A stretch of DNA of 64,000 nt from Burkholderia mayonis (GCF_001523745.2 NZ_CP013386.1:1116001-1180000); one strand, 5' to 3'; positions 1-9,344 are shown, counted from the first letter of the stretch. Program-made: numbers and translations. Notes: generated by a model from the sequence alone, not told the origin.

Positions 1-816
1 TCCGGATCGGCGCCGCGTGCCGCAGCACCTCGGCCGGATGGCGCGGAACCGTCATCAGCAGGTCGGAATCGGCGACGATGAAGGGCGCCGCGAGCACCGT
101 CGGCAATTGCACGGCGACCTGCCGTTCGAGACCGAGCTTGTCGAGCACGTAGTCGATCACGCCGCGCGTCTCGTGCCACGGCGTGACGACGACGTGCCGC
201 GCCGCGAGATATTGCGCGAGACTCGGGCGTCGCCGGATCGACGGATGGCGCTCGCTCGCGATCACGACGTAGTCGTCAGTGAGCCAGTCGAAGCTTTCGA
301 TGCCGGGCGCGACCGCGCCCGTTTCCTCGTGATAGCCGAGCGCGAAGTCGATCCGGCCGGCGGCCAGATCCTCGGTCGCGATCTTGCGGCCCGAATAGAC
401 GACGTGAAAACGCAATTGCGGCGCGACGCGCTGCATCCTGGAAATGAACGCGGGCAGCACCGCGAACGCCGTGTAGTCGGTCGCGGCGAATACGAACGTG
501 CGCGTGCTGCGTTCCGGCTCGAAGCGGCGCGCGTGCGTTGCATGCCCTTGGACAGCACGTCGAGCGCCTCGCCGACCCAGCCCGCCATGTCCTCGGCTCG
601 CACGGTCGGCTGCATCTCGTTGCCGAAGCGCACGAACAGCTCGTCGCCGAGCGCGTCGCTCAGCGCGGACGGACTGAGCGCGATCTCGTTCGCCGCAGCC
701 GTGACCGAGCGATGGCGAAAGAGCGCGTCGAAGACGAGCAGCAGATTCAGATCGAGGCGGCGCAATGCGGGATGCATGACGTTCAATCGGAGATGAAGAA
801 AATGCACTTCATTCAT
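1..816 (-). pseudogene. LysR-family transcriptional regulator, frameshifted and cut by the window edge
   Basis: The N-terminal winged helix-turn-helix of a LysR regulator is readable from an ATG at 816 or, more like family starts, at 777 (a LDLNLLLVFDAL core). The helix-turn-helix reads LSPSALSDALGDELFVR, which lacks the roughly seven residues (usually HALxRLR) found between SPSAxS and the next helix, so about 21 bp seem to be deleted in frame. Near position 540 the frame changes by one base: the effector domain (from FEPERSTRTFVFAATDY on) continues to the window start in another frame. Both lesions suggest a non-functional gene, unless one is a sequencing error. The 3' end lies outside the window, so target and ligand cannot be inferred. 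Confidence 0.75.
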
Positions 817-907
817 GGAATGACCTGAACGTAGCATGTCGACCTCGACAGCGCCAGCGGCCACGCGGCGCACATACTCGTCACGATCGGGCCGGGAGGG
901 CCGCTAC

Positions 908-1405
908 ATGGATATCCGGATTCGAGCAGCCGCGGCGGACGACGCCGCGCTGATCCTGCGCTTCATCAACGAGCTCGCGATCTATGAAAAAGCCGAGGAG
1001 CAGGTGGTCGCGACAGTCGAATCGATCGAAGCGAGCCTCTTTCGCGGGGCGTCGCCCGCGCGCGCGCTGATCTGCGAGGCGGACGGCGAGCCGGCGGGCT
1101 TCGCGGTCTACTTCTTCTCGTATTCGACGTGGCTCGGCCGGCAGGGGCTGTATCTCGAGGATCTGTACGTATCGCCGCGCTTTCGCGGCGCGGGGGCAGG
1201 CAAGCGCCTGCTGCACGCGCTGGCGCGAATCGCGCTCGAGAACGGCTGCGGGCGCTTCGAATGGAGCGTGCTCGACTGGAACGCGCCCGCGATCCGTTTC
1301 TACGAGAGAATCGGCGCGAGCGCGCAGAGCGAATGGGTGCGTTACCGGCTCGCGGGCGACGCGCTGTGCGCGTTCGCGAGCGAAGCGCCTTCGGATGCGG
1401 CGTGA
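908..1405 (+). CDS. GNAT-family N-acetyltransferase (SSAT-like)
   Basis: A 165-residue single-domain GNAT protein that transfers an acetyl group from acetyl-CoA to an amine. The acetyl-CoA pyrophosphate-binding segment RFRGAGAGKRLL follows the LYLEDLYVSP strand, and GRFEWSVLDWNAPAIRFYE is the C-terminal core typical of the spermidine/thialysine acetyltransferase (SSAT) subgroup. I chose the ATG at 908 because GGGAGG lies nine bases upstream; a longer in-frame start at 836 would add an Arg/Ser-rich stretch unlike the family. A clear paralogue lies at 58718-59221. The substrate is unknown; polyamines or thialysine are guesses from the subgroup. Confidence 0.88.
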   Translation: MDIRIRAAAADDAALILRFINELAIYEKAEEQVVATVESIEASLFRGASPARALICEADGEPAGFAVYFFSYSTWLGRQGLYLEDLYVSPRFRGAGAGKRLLHALARIALENGCGRFEWSVLDWNAPAIRFYERIGASAQSEWVRYRLAGDALCAFASEAPSDAA

Positions 1406-1452
1406 CGAGACGGTTGTGCGGGCGGGGACGTGCGCCGCGCCTGCTTGGCGGT

Positions 1453-2241
1453 TTACTTGAGGCTGCCGGACAGGAACTGCTTCAGGCGCTCGCTCTTCGT
1501 GCGGCCGAACACATCTGCGGGCGCGCCTTCTTCCTCGACCCGTCCCTGGTGCAGGAACATCACGTGGTTCGACACATTGCGCGCGAAGCCCATCTCGTGC
1601 GTGACGACGATCATCGTCCGACCTTCCTCCGCGAGCTTCTGCATCACCTTCAGCACTTCGCCGACGAGTTCCGGATCGAGCGCCGACGTCGGTTCGTCGA
1701 ACAGCATCACGTCCGGATGCATCGCCAGCGCCCGCGCGATCGCGACCCGCTGTTGCTGGCCGCCCGACAGGTGCGATGGATATTGCTTCTCGACGCGCGG
1801 CGCCAGCCCCACTTTCTCGAGGTATTCGCGCGCGCGCTCCTCGGCCTCGCGCTTCGGAATGCCGAGCACGTGCACGGGCGCTTCCATCACGTTCTCGAGC
1901 ACGTTCATGTGCGCCCACAGATTGAAGTGCTGAAACACCATCGCGAGCTTCGTGCGCACGCGCTGCAACTGCTTCGAATCGGCCGCCTTGAGCGCGCCCG
2001 TCTTGTCCTGCGCGGTGCGCACTTCTTCGCCGTCGACGAAGATGCGACCCGCGTTGGGTTGCTCGAGGAAGTTGATGCAGCGGAGCATCGTGCTCTTGCC
2101 CGAACCGGACGAGCCGATCACGCTGATCACGTCGCCCGCGTTCGCGCGCAGCGAGACGCCTTTCAAAACTTCGTTGTTGCCGTAACGCTTGTGGAGATCG
2201 TCGACGAAGAGCTTGTGCATCTGGGTGTTCATCTGAGGCAT
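1453..2241 (-). CDS. hisP: Polar amino-acid ABC transporter ATP-binding protein (HisP/ArtP type)
   Basis: ATPase of a basic or polar amino-acid importer at the inner membrane. Visible are Walker A GSSGSGKS (residues 43-50), the Q-loop MVFQHFN (101-107), signature LSGGQQQR (158-165) and Walker B VMLFDEP (178-184) with the D-loop SALDP. Length (262 aa) is normal for HisP/GlnQ proteins. It is the last gene of a four-gene minus-strand operon (binding protein, two permeases, ATPase), 13 bp after the hisM-type permease. The order and the HisP-like [17 protein letters not shown] region favour histidine/arginine/ornithine as substrates, but specificity cannot be read from the ATPase. Confidence 0.9.
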   Translation of the reverse strand: MPQMNTQMHKLFVDDLHKRYGNNEVLKGVSLRANAGDVISVIGSSGSGKSTMLRCINFLEQPNAGRIFVDGEEVRTAQDKTGALKAADSKQLQRVRTKLAMVFQHFNLWAHMNVLENVMEAPVHVLGIPKREAEERAREYLEKVGLAPRVEKQYPSHLSGGQQQRVAIARALAMHPDVMLFDEPTSALDPELVGEVLKVMQKLAEEGRTMIVVTHEMGFARNVSNHVMFLHQGRVEEEGAPADVFGRTKSERLKQFLSGSLK

Positions 2242-2254
2242 GTCCGGGCGAAAC

Positions 2255-2968
2255 TCATTTGCCTTGCGGGCGCAGATACGCGAGCCAGCGACGCTCGGCG
2301 CGGCGGAACAGCCACACGAGCGTAAACGAGATCGCGAGGTAGAGAAGGGCGGCGATGCCGAATGCGTGGAACGACATGTAGGTCGCTGAATTGACGTCGC
2401 GCGCGATCTTCAGGATGTCGGGCACGGTCGCCGTGAATGCGACCGTCGTCGCGTGCAGCATCAGGATCACTTCGTTGCTGTAGAGCGGCAGCGCGCGGCG
2501 CAGCGCCGACGGCAGCACGATCCGCCGATACAGCGTGAACGTCGACATCCCGTACGCGCGCGCGGCCTCGATCTCGCCGTACGTGGTCGCCTTGATCGCG
2601 CCCGCGAAGATCTCGGTCGTGTACGCGCAGGTGTTCAGCGTAAACGCGAGCAGCGTGCAGTTCATCCCGTCGCGGAAGAACGCGTCGAGCATCGGCGCGC
2701 CGCGCACGACCTGCAGGCTGTAGAGCCCGGTATAGCAGAGAAGCAGTTGCACGTAGAGCGGCGTGCCGCGGAACACGTACGTGTAGAGCCAGACGGCGCC
2801 CGCGAGCCACTTCTTCTTCGACACGCGCGCCACCGCGAGCGGCACGGACAGGCAGAAGCCGATCCCAATCGACACGACGAGCAGCCACAGCGTGATCGCG
2901 AGTCCCGTGAAGCGATACCCGTCGGTATACAGGTAGTTGCGCCAGTATTCTTGGATCAGCTCGATCAT
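2255..2968 (-). CDS. hisM: Polar amino-acid ABC transporter permease (HisM type)
   Basis: Inner-membrane permease of 237 residues with about five hydrophobic segments. The EAA-type cytoplasmic loop [30 protein letters not shown] contacts the ATPase. It begins with [22 protein letters not shown], very close to HisM proteins. Its ATG overlaps the stop of the hisQ-type gene by 4 bp (ATGA), indicating translational coupling and a hetero-dimeric permease. Confidence 0.9.
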   Translation of the reverse strand: MIELIQEYWRNYLYTDGYRFTGLAITLWLLVVSIGIGFCLSVPLAVARVSKKKWLAGAVWLYTYVFRGTPLYVQLLLCYTGLYSLQVVRGAPMLDAFFRDGMNCTLLAFTLNTCAYTTEIFAGAIKATTYGEIEAARAYGMSTFTLYRRIVLPSALRRALPLYSNEVILMLHATTVAFTATVPDILKIARDVNSATYMSFHAFGIAALLYLAISFTLVWLFRRAERRWLAYLRPQGK

Positions 2969-3654
2969 AGGTCAGCCTTGCGTACGCCCGTCGAATAACG
3001 CTTTTCGAGCCACATCAGCACGAAGTTCGAGATCGTCGTGATCGCGAGATAGATCGCGCCGGCGAGCAGCGTGAAGAAGAAGAACCGCAGCGTGCCCTTG
3101 CCCGCGTCCTGCGACGCCTTCACGACGTCGGCGAGGCCGATGATCGACACGAGCGCCGTCGACTTCACGAGCACTTGCCAGTTGTTGCCGATGCCGGGCA
3201 GCGCGAAGCGCATCATCTGCGGGAACATGATCCGCGTGAACACCTGCCAGTGCGTCATCCCGTACGCGCTGCCCGCTTCGAGCTGGCCGCGCGGCACCGA
3301 CAGGAACGCGCCGCGAAATGTCTCGGTGAAGTACGCGCCGTAGATGAAGCCGAGCACGAGCACGCCGGCCGCGAACGGATCGATGTCGATCTGATCCCAG
3401 CTCATCAGATCGGTGAACTGGTTCAGCCAGATCTGCAGGCTGTAGAAGAGGAGCAGCATCAGCACGAGGTCCGGCACGCCGCGGATGAGCGTCGTGTAGA
3501 GCGTGCCGATCCCGCTCGACAAGCGGTTCTTCGACAGTTTCGCCGCCGCGCCGACGAGGCCGAGCAGAAACGACAGCGCGAGCGACAGCACCGCGAGCTT
3601 GACGGTCTGCCAGGTGCCGGAGAGTATCAGCGGGCCGTAGCCTTGAAGAAACAT
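2965..3654 (-). CDS. hisQ: Polar amino-acid ABC transporter permease (HisQ type)
   Basis: Second permease subunit (229 aa), starting MFLQGYGPLILSGTWQTVKLAV, a HisQ-like N-terminus. The EAA loop EAGSAYGMTHWQVFTRIMFPQMMRFALPG is intact. It overlaps the next permease by 4 bp. A gap of about 210 bp separates it from the binding-protein gene upstream, which is common in these operons and often holds a stem-loop that lowers expression of the membrane components; I see GC-rich dyads there but no clear terminator. Confidence 0.9.
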   Translation of the reverse strand: MFLQGYGPLILSGTWQTVKLAVLSLALSFLLGLVGAAAKLSKNRLSSGIGTLYTTLIRGVPDLVLMLLLFYSLQIWLNQFTDLMSWDQIDIDPFAAGVLVLGFIYGAYFTETFRGAFLSVPRGQLEAGSAYGMTHWQVFTRIMFPQMMRFALPGIGNNWQVLVKSTALVSIIGLADVVKASQDAGKGTLRFFFFTLLAGAIYLAITTISNFVLMWLEKRYSTGVRKADL

Positions 3655-3864
3655 ATGTAGTCCTTGACGGCGCGTCGTGCGCGCCGCGAAAGACGCGTCC
3701 CGCGTGTTGCGCGAGACGCCCCGTGCGTATCATTGCCGCTCCGCCTTCGCGGATCGCGCCGTCGCCTGCGTTCGGGCAGGGCGGCGGCGCTTCGCAGCGC
3801 GTGGTGTCGACCGCTGGTGCTGCACGGGCCGCGCGCCGGTCGCGACGCGCGGCCCGCTCGGCGG

Positions 3865-4641
3865 CTACTTCGCCGAATAGATGCGGTACGGGAAGTACTT
3901 GTGCGACAGCTTGTCGTACGTGCCGTCCTTGTGCATCGCCGCGAGCGCGCGGTCGATCGCGTCCTTCAGGTCCGCGTCTTCCTTGCGCAGCCCCATCGCG
4001 GTGCCATCGCCAAGCGTCTTCGGCTCCTTGACGGCCGGGCCCGCCCACGCGAAGCCCTTGCCGCGCGGCGTGCGCAGGAAGCCGTAATCGGCCTGCAACT
4101 CGTCTTGCAGCGTCGCATCGAGGCGGCCCGAGCCGAGATCGGCGTACACCTGATCCTGGTTCTGGTACGACACGATCGTCACGCCCTTCGGCTCCCAGTG
4201 CGCTTTCGCGAACGTCTCCTGGGTCGAGCCCTGCTCGACGCCGACGCGCTTGCCCTTCAGCGACTCGACGGTCGGCGCGAGCGGCGACCCCGCCTTCGCG
4301 ATCATCCGCGCGGGCGCGTCGTACAGCTTGTCGGAGAAATCGATTTGCTCGCGGCGCTTGTCGGTGACGGTCAGCGACGACACGATCACGTCGAACTTCT
4401 TCGCCTTCAGCGCGGGGATGATGCCGTCGAGATCCTGCGGCGTCCAGACGCACTTCACGTTGATCCGCTTGCAGACTTCCTTCGCGAGATCGACGTCGAA
4501 TCCGACGATCTCGCCGCTCGGCGCGGTCGATTCGAACGGCGGATAGCTGGCGTCGACGCCGATCCGCACGGTCTTCCACTCCTTCGCGAAGGCGCCGCCC
4601 GCCGCGATGGCGAGGGCCGCGCACAAGGCGAGCTTCTTCAT
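3865..4641 (-). CDS. Periplasmic lysine/arginine/ornithine- or histidine-binding protein (ArgT/HisJ type)
   Basis: Solute-binding protein of family 3 (258 aa). A signal peptide MKKLALCAALAIAAGGAFA precedes the mature start KEWKTVRIGVDASYPPFES. The PPFES, GFDVDLAKEVCKRINVKC and later LDATLQDELQADYGFL segments match ArgT/HisJ proteins. The ATG at 4641 is preferred because AGGA sits seven bases upstream; an alternative ATG at 4653 adds MRND. It is the first gene of the hisJ-hisQ-hisM-hisP operon. Arginine, lysine, ornithine and histidine are all plausible ligands. Confidence 0.9.
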   Translation of the reverse strand: MKKLALCAALAIAAGGAFAKEWKTVRIGVDASYPPFESTAPSGEIVGFDVDLAKEVCKRINVKCVWTPQDLDGIIPALKAKKFDVIVSSLTVTDKRREQIDFSDKLYDAPARMIAKAGSPLAPTVESLKGKRVGVEQGSTQETFAKAHWEPKGVTIVSYQNQDQVYADLGSGRLDATLQDELQADYGFLRTPRGKGFAWAGPAVKEPKTLGDGTAMGLRKEDADLKDAIDRALAAMHKDGTYDKLSHKYFPYRIYSAK

Positions 4642-5045
4642 GTCGTTCCTCATCCTGACTTCCCCGCCGCGCGGCCGGATGCACCGGGCATGCGCGCGCC
4701 GGGCGTATTCTAGGCGGCCAAAATTCGCGTTCGTCGATGCCGGTGCGGCCCGCTTTGGGGCGGAGCGCCGTCGACGGCGGCCAAAAGCGCGGTATTTTAC
4801 CCGAACGCCGGCCGCGGCTTCGAAGAAACGGCGAGTGCGTCTCGCCGGCCGCTCGGCCGCCCGGCGCACGAAGCCGCACGACACATCGGTCGGCTCTTTG
4901 GCGTTGCCGCATGCCTATGCGCGGCGCGCCGCTTGTGCAGACGATTGCGCGGATCGGCGCAACGATCCGGTGCGCGCGCGCAGGATTGTTGCGGATGCGT
5001 GCCGCCCCTACATTCGAGGATGTCGATTTTTCAGTGGGAGGCGCC

Positions 5046-5744
5046 ATGTTCCAGATCCGCCGCGCAGGTGACCGCGGTCATGCCAATCATGGCTGGCTCG
5101 ATACCCGGCACAGCTTTTCGTTCGCCGACTATCGCGATCCCGATCACGTGCATTTCGGCGCGCTGCGCGTGCTGAACGACGACCGCATCGCGCCGACGCG
5201 GGGCTTCGGCATGCATCCGCACCGCGACATGGAGATCATCACGTACGTGCTCGACGGCGCGCTCGCGCACCGCGACAGCATGGGCAACGGCTCGATCATC
5301 CGCGCGGGCGACGTGCAGCGGATGAGCGCGGGCACGGGAATCGTGCACAGCGAATACAACGCGTCGCGGGACGCGCCGCTGCATCTGCTGCAGATCTGGC
5401 TGTTGCCGATCGAGCGGGGCGGCAAGCCCGGCTATCAGGAAGTGCGCTTCACCGACGCCGACAAGCGCGGCCGGTTGCGGCTCATCGCGTCGCCGGACGG
5501 GCGCGATGGGTCGGTATCGATGCGGGCGGACGCGTCGATCTACGCGGGCCTCGTCGATGGCGTCGAGCGCGCCGAGTTCGCGGGGCCGGCCGGGCGGCGC
5601 GTGTACGTGCACGTCGCGCGCGGCAGCGTGACGGTGAATGGCGAGGCGCTGGCGGCGGGCGACGGCGCGCGCATCGCCGACGTCGAGACCGTTGCGTTCG
5701 AGCGCGGCGAGCGCGCGGAGGTGCTGTTGTTCGATCTCGCGTGA
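5046..5744 (+). CDS. Pirin family protein (YhhW-like quercetin dioxygenase fold)
   Basis: A bicupin of 232 residues. The metal ligands of the N-terminal cupin are visible as HPHRDME and IVHSEYN (two His, then His and Glu). Some bacterial pirins degrade quercetin; others act in redox sensing. The ATG at 5046 has GGGAGG about five bases upstream; a longer frame from 4737 is not supported. Transcribed divergently from the amino-acid importer. A strong hairpin follows at 5837. Confidence 0.88.
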   Translation: MFQIRRAGDRGHANHGWLDTRHSFSFADYRDPDHVHFGALRVLNDDRIAPTRGFGMHPHRDMEIITYVLDGALAHRDSMGNGSIIRAGDVQRMSAGTGIVHSEYNASRDAPLHLLQIWLLPIERGGKPGYQEVRFTDADKRGRLRLIASPDGRDGSVSMRADASIYAGLVDGVERAEFAGPAGRRVYVHVARGSVTVNGEALAAGDGARIADVETVAFERGERAEVLLFDLA

Positions 5745-6196
5745 CGCGATTCGCGGCGGGCGGGAGGTCGGGCGCTTGGCACCGGCACGGAGAGACGGCG
5801 CAAGGAGAGGACGCGGCAAGCCGTGTGCCGATGCGAAAACACCGCGAGCGGGCGTGCGCCCGTTCGCGGTGTTTGCTTCAACGGCGACCGGTTGCCCGGC
5901 CGATAGCCACGGACGAGATACGGCCGACGAGATGCGATCGGTCGGAGCGCGTCGTCGGCCCGATGAAGCCAATCGGGCGGCGGATGGTCATGCCAAGCCG
6001 AGCGAGCGGGGGCCGATCACGCGGAACCGATCAAGCGGATCGATCCCGCGCGATCGCCCGGCCCGGCAGCCGAGCGCGCCCATACCCGCCGAACGCCGTC
6101 CGACCGGTCGCCAAAGGCCGCATCATGCAGCCGCGACGTAATCCATGGACGGCGCGACCCGCCCGAACCCACCGGGCGAAGCCGAGCCGCCCGGCG
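5745..6196. other. Intergenic stretch without a recognised gene
   Basis: About 450 bp between the pirin gene and the converging Spy-like gene. The only clear element is the terminator hairpin at 5837-5874. The remaining open frames are arginine-rich shadows of GC-rich DNA. Confidence 0.6.
5837..5874 (+). terminator. Rho-independent-like hairpin after the pirin gene
   Basis: A 17-bp stem (AAACACCGCGAGCGGGC pairing with GCCCGTTCGCGGTGTTT, one G-U pair) around a 4-nt loop. A-rich and T-rich ends on both sides let it act in both directions. Confidence 0.7.
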
Positions 6197-6742
6197 TCAC
6201 TGCTGCGGCGCGGGCGCCGACGCGCCCTTCGCCGCGCGGCGCTGCTCCCAGCGCTCCTTCATCTTCGCGTGACGTTCCGCCATCTTCGCGAACTGCTGCT
6301 TGAGCGCCGTGCTGACCGTCGCCTTCTGCTGGTCGTTCAGGCCGTTGTAGAACGCGAGCCATGCGGACGCCGTCTGCTCGCGCAACTGCGCGTTCTGCTG
6401 CTCGGCCTGCTGGCGCGCCGCGTGCATCGCGTTCAGGTCGAGGATCGGCTGGTTCTGCTGCGCCTGGAACTGCTGGCGCAGCGCCTCATGGCTCTTGCGC
6501 ATCGCCTCGCGGTTCTGCTTCATCGTGCCGACGGCGGCCTGCCATTGCTGCTCCTGCGCGGCGCTCAGGTTCAGCTTGTCGTGCACGCGCTGCATCATCA
6601 TGAACGGGCCGCCGTCCATGTGGTGATGTTCGCCGTGGCCGCCCGGCGGCGGCATGTCGGGCGGCGCGGCGTGCGAGACGGCGCTGAACGAAAGGGCAAG
6701 CACGGCGGCGGCGATGGCCAGACGGGAAGTCTTCTTATACAT
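6197..6742 (-). CDS. Spy/CpxP-like LTXXQ-motif periplasmic protein
   Basis: A secreted helical protein of 181 residues. The signal peptide (about residues 1-27, ending SAVSHAAP) is followed by a His-rich patch GGHGEHHHMDGG and two LTXXQ-like helices (LNLSAAQEQQWQ and LNDQQKATVSTALKQQ). Spy and CpxP are ATP-independent periplasmic chaperones or stress sensors; the His cluster could bind metal. The start at 6742 has AGGAG eight bases upstream. It is divergent from an OmpR-type regulator, which suggests that two-component system controls it, as CpxR controls cpxP and spy in enterics. That link is inference. Confidence 0.82.
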   Translation of the reverse strand: MYKKTSRLAIAAAVLALSFSAVSHAAPPDMPPPGGHGEHHHMDGGPFMMMQRVHDKLNLSAAQEQQWQAAVGTMKQNREAMRKSHEALRQQFQAQQNQPILDLNAMHAARQQAEQQNAQLREQTASAWLAFYNGLNDQQKATVSTALKQQFAKMAERHAKMKERWEQRRAAKGASAPAPQQ

Positions 6743-6885
6743 TGAGCAACTCCTGTATTGAAAAGTCCGGTGCTGCGGCCGGCTCGGCGTTCGGGCGTTC
6801 GCGCCCCGCCGCCTGCCGGCATATCCGGTAAGGCGCAGCGTAGCCAAGCGGCGCCGCCGTCGTGTTACGCGCACTGCGGCCGCGT

Positions 6886-6928
6886 TTACCGCGCATTACA
6901 CTTTGCTTGCGCGGTAATCCGCAGTAAC
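6886..6928. promoter_or_regulatory. Candidate response-regulator operator in the divergent promoter
   Basis: Between the Spy-like gene and the response regulator lies an inverted repeat TTACCGCGCA (6886-6895) / TGCGCGGTAA (6908-6917), followed by a second GTAA (6925-6928). The spaced GTAA tandem resembles the GTAAA-N5-GTAAA sites of CpxR-type regulators. Position and shape are seen; binding is inferred. Confidence 0.45.
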
Positions 6929-6984
6929 CCTTTCGGGTATTTGTTTCGCTCAGCCCCGCCAACCTGCACGGTAAACTTCACGCC

Positions 6985-7710
6985 ATGACTACTCAGATCC
7001 TCATCGTCGACGACGACCAAGAACTGCGCGACCTGCTGCGCGACTACCTCGTGCGGCAAGGCATCGAGGTCTCGGTGCTGCACGACGCCGCTTCGCTCGA
7101 AAAGCGCCTCGAACGCGAGCGCCCCGATCTCATCGTGCTCGACCTGATGATGCCGGGCGTCGACGGCCTGACCGCGCTGCGCCAGCTGCGCGCGGCGGGC
7201 GACGACATTCCGGTGATCATGCTGACGGCGCGCGCGGACGATGTCGACCGCATCGTCGGCCTCGAGCTCGGCGCGGATGATTACCTCGGCAAGCCGTTCA
7301 ACCCGCGCGAGCTGCTCGCGCGCGCGCAGGCGGTGCTGCGCCGCCGTCGCGCGACGCCGTCGGCGGCCGCGCCCGAGCAGCGCGAGCCGTACGCGTTCGG
7401 CCGTTTCGTGCTCGATTTCCAGGCGCGCACGCTGTCGGTCGACGGCAAGCCGGCGACGCTGTCGAGCAGCGAATTCGCGCTCCTGAAGATCTTCGTCAAC
7501 CATGCGTTGCGCACGCTGACCCGCGAGCGCCTGCTCGAACTGCTGCACGGCCCCGAGTACGACGGCACCGACCGCGGGATCGACGTGCAGGTCTGGCGCC
7601 TGCGCCGGATCCTCGAAACCGATCCGTCGACGCCGCGCTTCATCCAGACGGTGCGCGGACGCGGCTACGTGTTCGTGCCGAACGGCGAGGCTCATGCGCA
7701 AGCCCATTGA
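6985..7710 (+). CDS. OmpR/PhoB-family response regulator
   Basis: A DNA-binding response regulator (241 aa). The receiver domain (about 1-120) has the acidic pair D9-D10, phospho-acceptor D53 in IVLDLMMPG, and LGADDYLGKPF with the conserved Lys. The C-terminal winged helix (about 135-232) carries SSEFALLKIFVNH and the recognition region RGIDVQVWRLRRILE, ending FIQTVRGRGYVF. It overlaps the kinase gene by 17 bp, so the pair is one operon. The divergent Spy-like gene is the likely target. Confidence 0.93.
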   Translation: MTTQILIVDDDQELRDLLRDYLVRQGIEVSVLHDAASLEKRLERERPDLIVLDLMMPGVDGLTALRQLRAAGDDIPVIMLTARADDVDRIVGLELGADDYLGKPFNPRELLARAQAVLRRRRATPSAAAPEQREPYAFGRFVLDFQARTLSVDGKPATLSSSEFALLKIFVNHALRTLTRERLLELLHGPEYDGTDRGIDVQVWRLRRILETDPSTPRFIQTVRGRGYVFVPNGEAHAQAH

Positions 7711-9004
7711 TTCGCTGTTCGGGCGGCTCGCGCTCCTCGTCGTCTGCGTGCTGCTGCTGTCGCACTTTGCGTGGTACTTCGCGATCCGGCTCGAGCGCAA
7801 TCAGTTCCAGGCGCGCTATGCGGTCGAGGAGGCCGCGTTCCTCGTCGACGCTGTGCGTCAACACGTCGAGCGCTCGCCCGACCAGCCGCTGCCGTCGCGC
7901 GTGCGGCTCGTCGCGCCGAGCAGCAGCGACGTGCCGGAGGCGAACCAGGATCTGCCGCCCTCGCTCAGGCGCTTCACCGACGACCTGCGCGACCGCCTGC
8001 CGTCCGGCACGCTGGTACGCATCGGCAAGCCGGGCCGGCCGCCCGTGCTGTGGGTGAAGCAGCCGACCGACCGCGACTGGATCGTCGTGCCGGCGCAGCC
8101 GCTGCGGCCGCCGCGCCCGCTCGACCGGATGGTGCTCTGGCTCGTGATGATCTTTTCTGCTGCGGTGATGGCGGCGCTCTTCGCCGCGTGGCAGTTGCAG
8201 CAGCCGCTCAGCTCGCTCGCGCGCGCGGTCGCGCGTTTCGGCCGCGGAATGGCGGTGCCGCCGCTGCCCGAGCGCGGGCCGCGCGAGCTGCGCCAGCTCA
8301 CGCATGGCTTCAATCAGATGGTTCAGCAGGTGTCGCGCGCAGAGAACGATCGAGCGGTGATGCTCGCGGGCGTCGCGCACGACCTGCGCACGCCGCTCGC
8401 ACGGATGCGGCTGCGCGCCGAGATGATGGAGGACGCGCGGCTGCGCGACGGCGTCGTGCGCGACGTCGACTCGATGACGCACATCGTCGACCAGTTCCTC
8501 GTGTTCGCGCACGGCGACGCCGATCGCAGCGAGGCCGTGCCCGTCGATCAGGCGTGCGAGCGGATCGCGCGCACCTATCGCGCGGTGTCGCCGAACGCGC
8601 CCACCGTGCAGACCGATCTCACGGCGGGGCCGGGCTTCCGCCTGCCGACGGCGACGCTCGACCGGGTGCTGTCGAACCTGCTCGACAACGCGCACGCGTA
8701 CGGCGCGCCGCCCGTCGTGATCGCGACCGTGCGCACCGCGACGGGCTACACGCTGACGGTCAGCGACCACGGCAAAGGCATTGCGCCGCGCGATCTGGCC
8801 GATGCGACGCGCCCGTTCGTGCGGCTCGATCCGGCGCGCGGCGGCAACGGGCATAGCGGCCTCGGGCTCGCGATCGTCGAACGGCTCGTGCAGCGCACGG
8901 GCGGCGCGTGCGAGATTGGCAACCGGGAAGAAGGGGGGCTGCGGGTCGCGATGTCGTTTCCGTTCGACGTCATGCCGAAGGCGGAACCGCAGGCTGCGTC
9001 CTGA
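7694..9004 (+). CDS. EnvZ-type sensor histidine kinase
   Basis: Membrane sensor kinase of 436 residues. TM1 is about 11-31 and TM2 about 146-165, bracketing a roughly 115-residue periplasmic sensor. HAMP follows (about 166-220). The H-box VAHDLRTPLARMRLR has phospho-acceptor His229; the catalytic domain has N-box LSNLLDNAHAYG, G1 DHGKGI and G2 GHSGLGLAIV. It overlaps the regulator gene by 17 bp. Sensor input is unknown; envelope stress fits the Spy-like neighbour. Confidence 0.92.
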   Translation: MRKPIDSLFGRLALLVVCVLLLSHFAWYFAIRLERNQFQARYAVEEAAFLVDAVRQHVERSPDQPLPSRVRLVAPSSSDVPEANQDLPPSLRRFTDDLRDRLPSGTLVRIGKPGRPPVLWVKQPTDRDWIVVPAQPLRPPRPLDRMVLWLVMIFSAAVMAALFAAWQLQQPLSSLARAVARFGRGMAVPPLPERGPRELRQLTHGFNQMVQQVSRAENDRAVMLAGVAHDLRTPLARMRLRAEMMEDARLRDGVVRDVDSMTHIVDQFLVFAHGDADRSEAVPVDQACERIARTYRAVSPNAPTVQTDLTAGPGFRLPTATLDRVLSNLLDNAHAYGAPPVVIATVRTATGYTLTVSDHGKGIAPRDLADATRPFVRLDPARGGNGHSGLGLAIVERLVQRTGGACEIGNREEGGLRVAMSFPFDVMPKAEPQAAS

Positions 9005-9077
9005 CGCGCCGCCGCCCGGGCGGCGCGGGATCCTCGTGCGTCCGGCGCGACCCCGCCGGGCGCCCGAGGGCGGCGGG

Positions 9078-9344
9078 TCACTCGCCGAAGAGCGTGCTGA
9101 GCGTCTCGGCGGCGTTGCTGTCGATCGTGTTGTAGGTGACGCTCGTCGCCTCGAAGATGTAGAGCGTGGTGTATTTGCCGAGACGGTCGAGGATGTCCTC
9201 CTGAAGCGTCTCCGGCACGATGTTCATGTTCAGATACCAGGCCGTCGACGACAGCCGCGTCTGGAACGAGCCGTATTCCTGCATCAGTTGATCGAACGCT
9301 TCGGCGTCCTGGTCCCGGCACACGATAACCAGATTTCCTGCCAT
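9078..9344 (-). CDS. Small conserved-looking protein of unknown function
   Basis: An 88-residue acidic protein, MAGNLVIVCRDQDAEAFDQL..., without signal peptide or membrane segment. The start has a GGAGGAGTGA stretch just upstream. The alternating pattern (N-terminal LVIV strand, helix with QLMQEYG, strand TAWYLNMNIV, helix, strand TLYIFEATS) resembles the ferredoxin-like fold of the small SinR/Cas2-like proteins, but this is a weak visual similarity. It stands alone, convergent with the sensor kinase. Confidence 0.7.
   Translation of the reverse strand: MAGNLVIVCRDQDAEAFDQLMQEYGSFQTRLSSTAWYLNMNIVPETLQEDILDRLGKYTTLYIFEATSVTYNTIDSNAAETLSTLFGE

Noticed and set aside
2972..5047. Long minus-strand open frame of 691 codons across the amino-acid importer
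   Set aside because: Arg/Ala/Pro-rich shadow of the hisJ and hisQ genes in another frame; typical of high-GC DNA.
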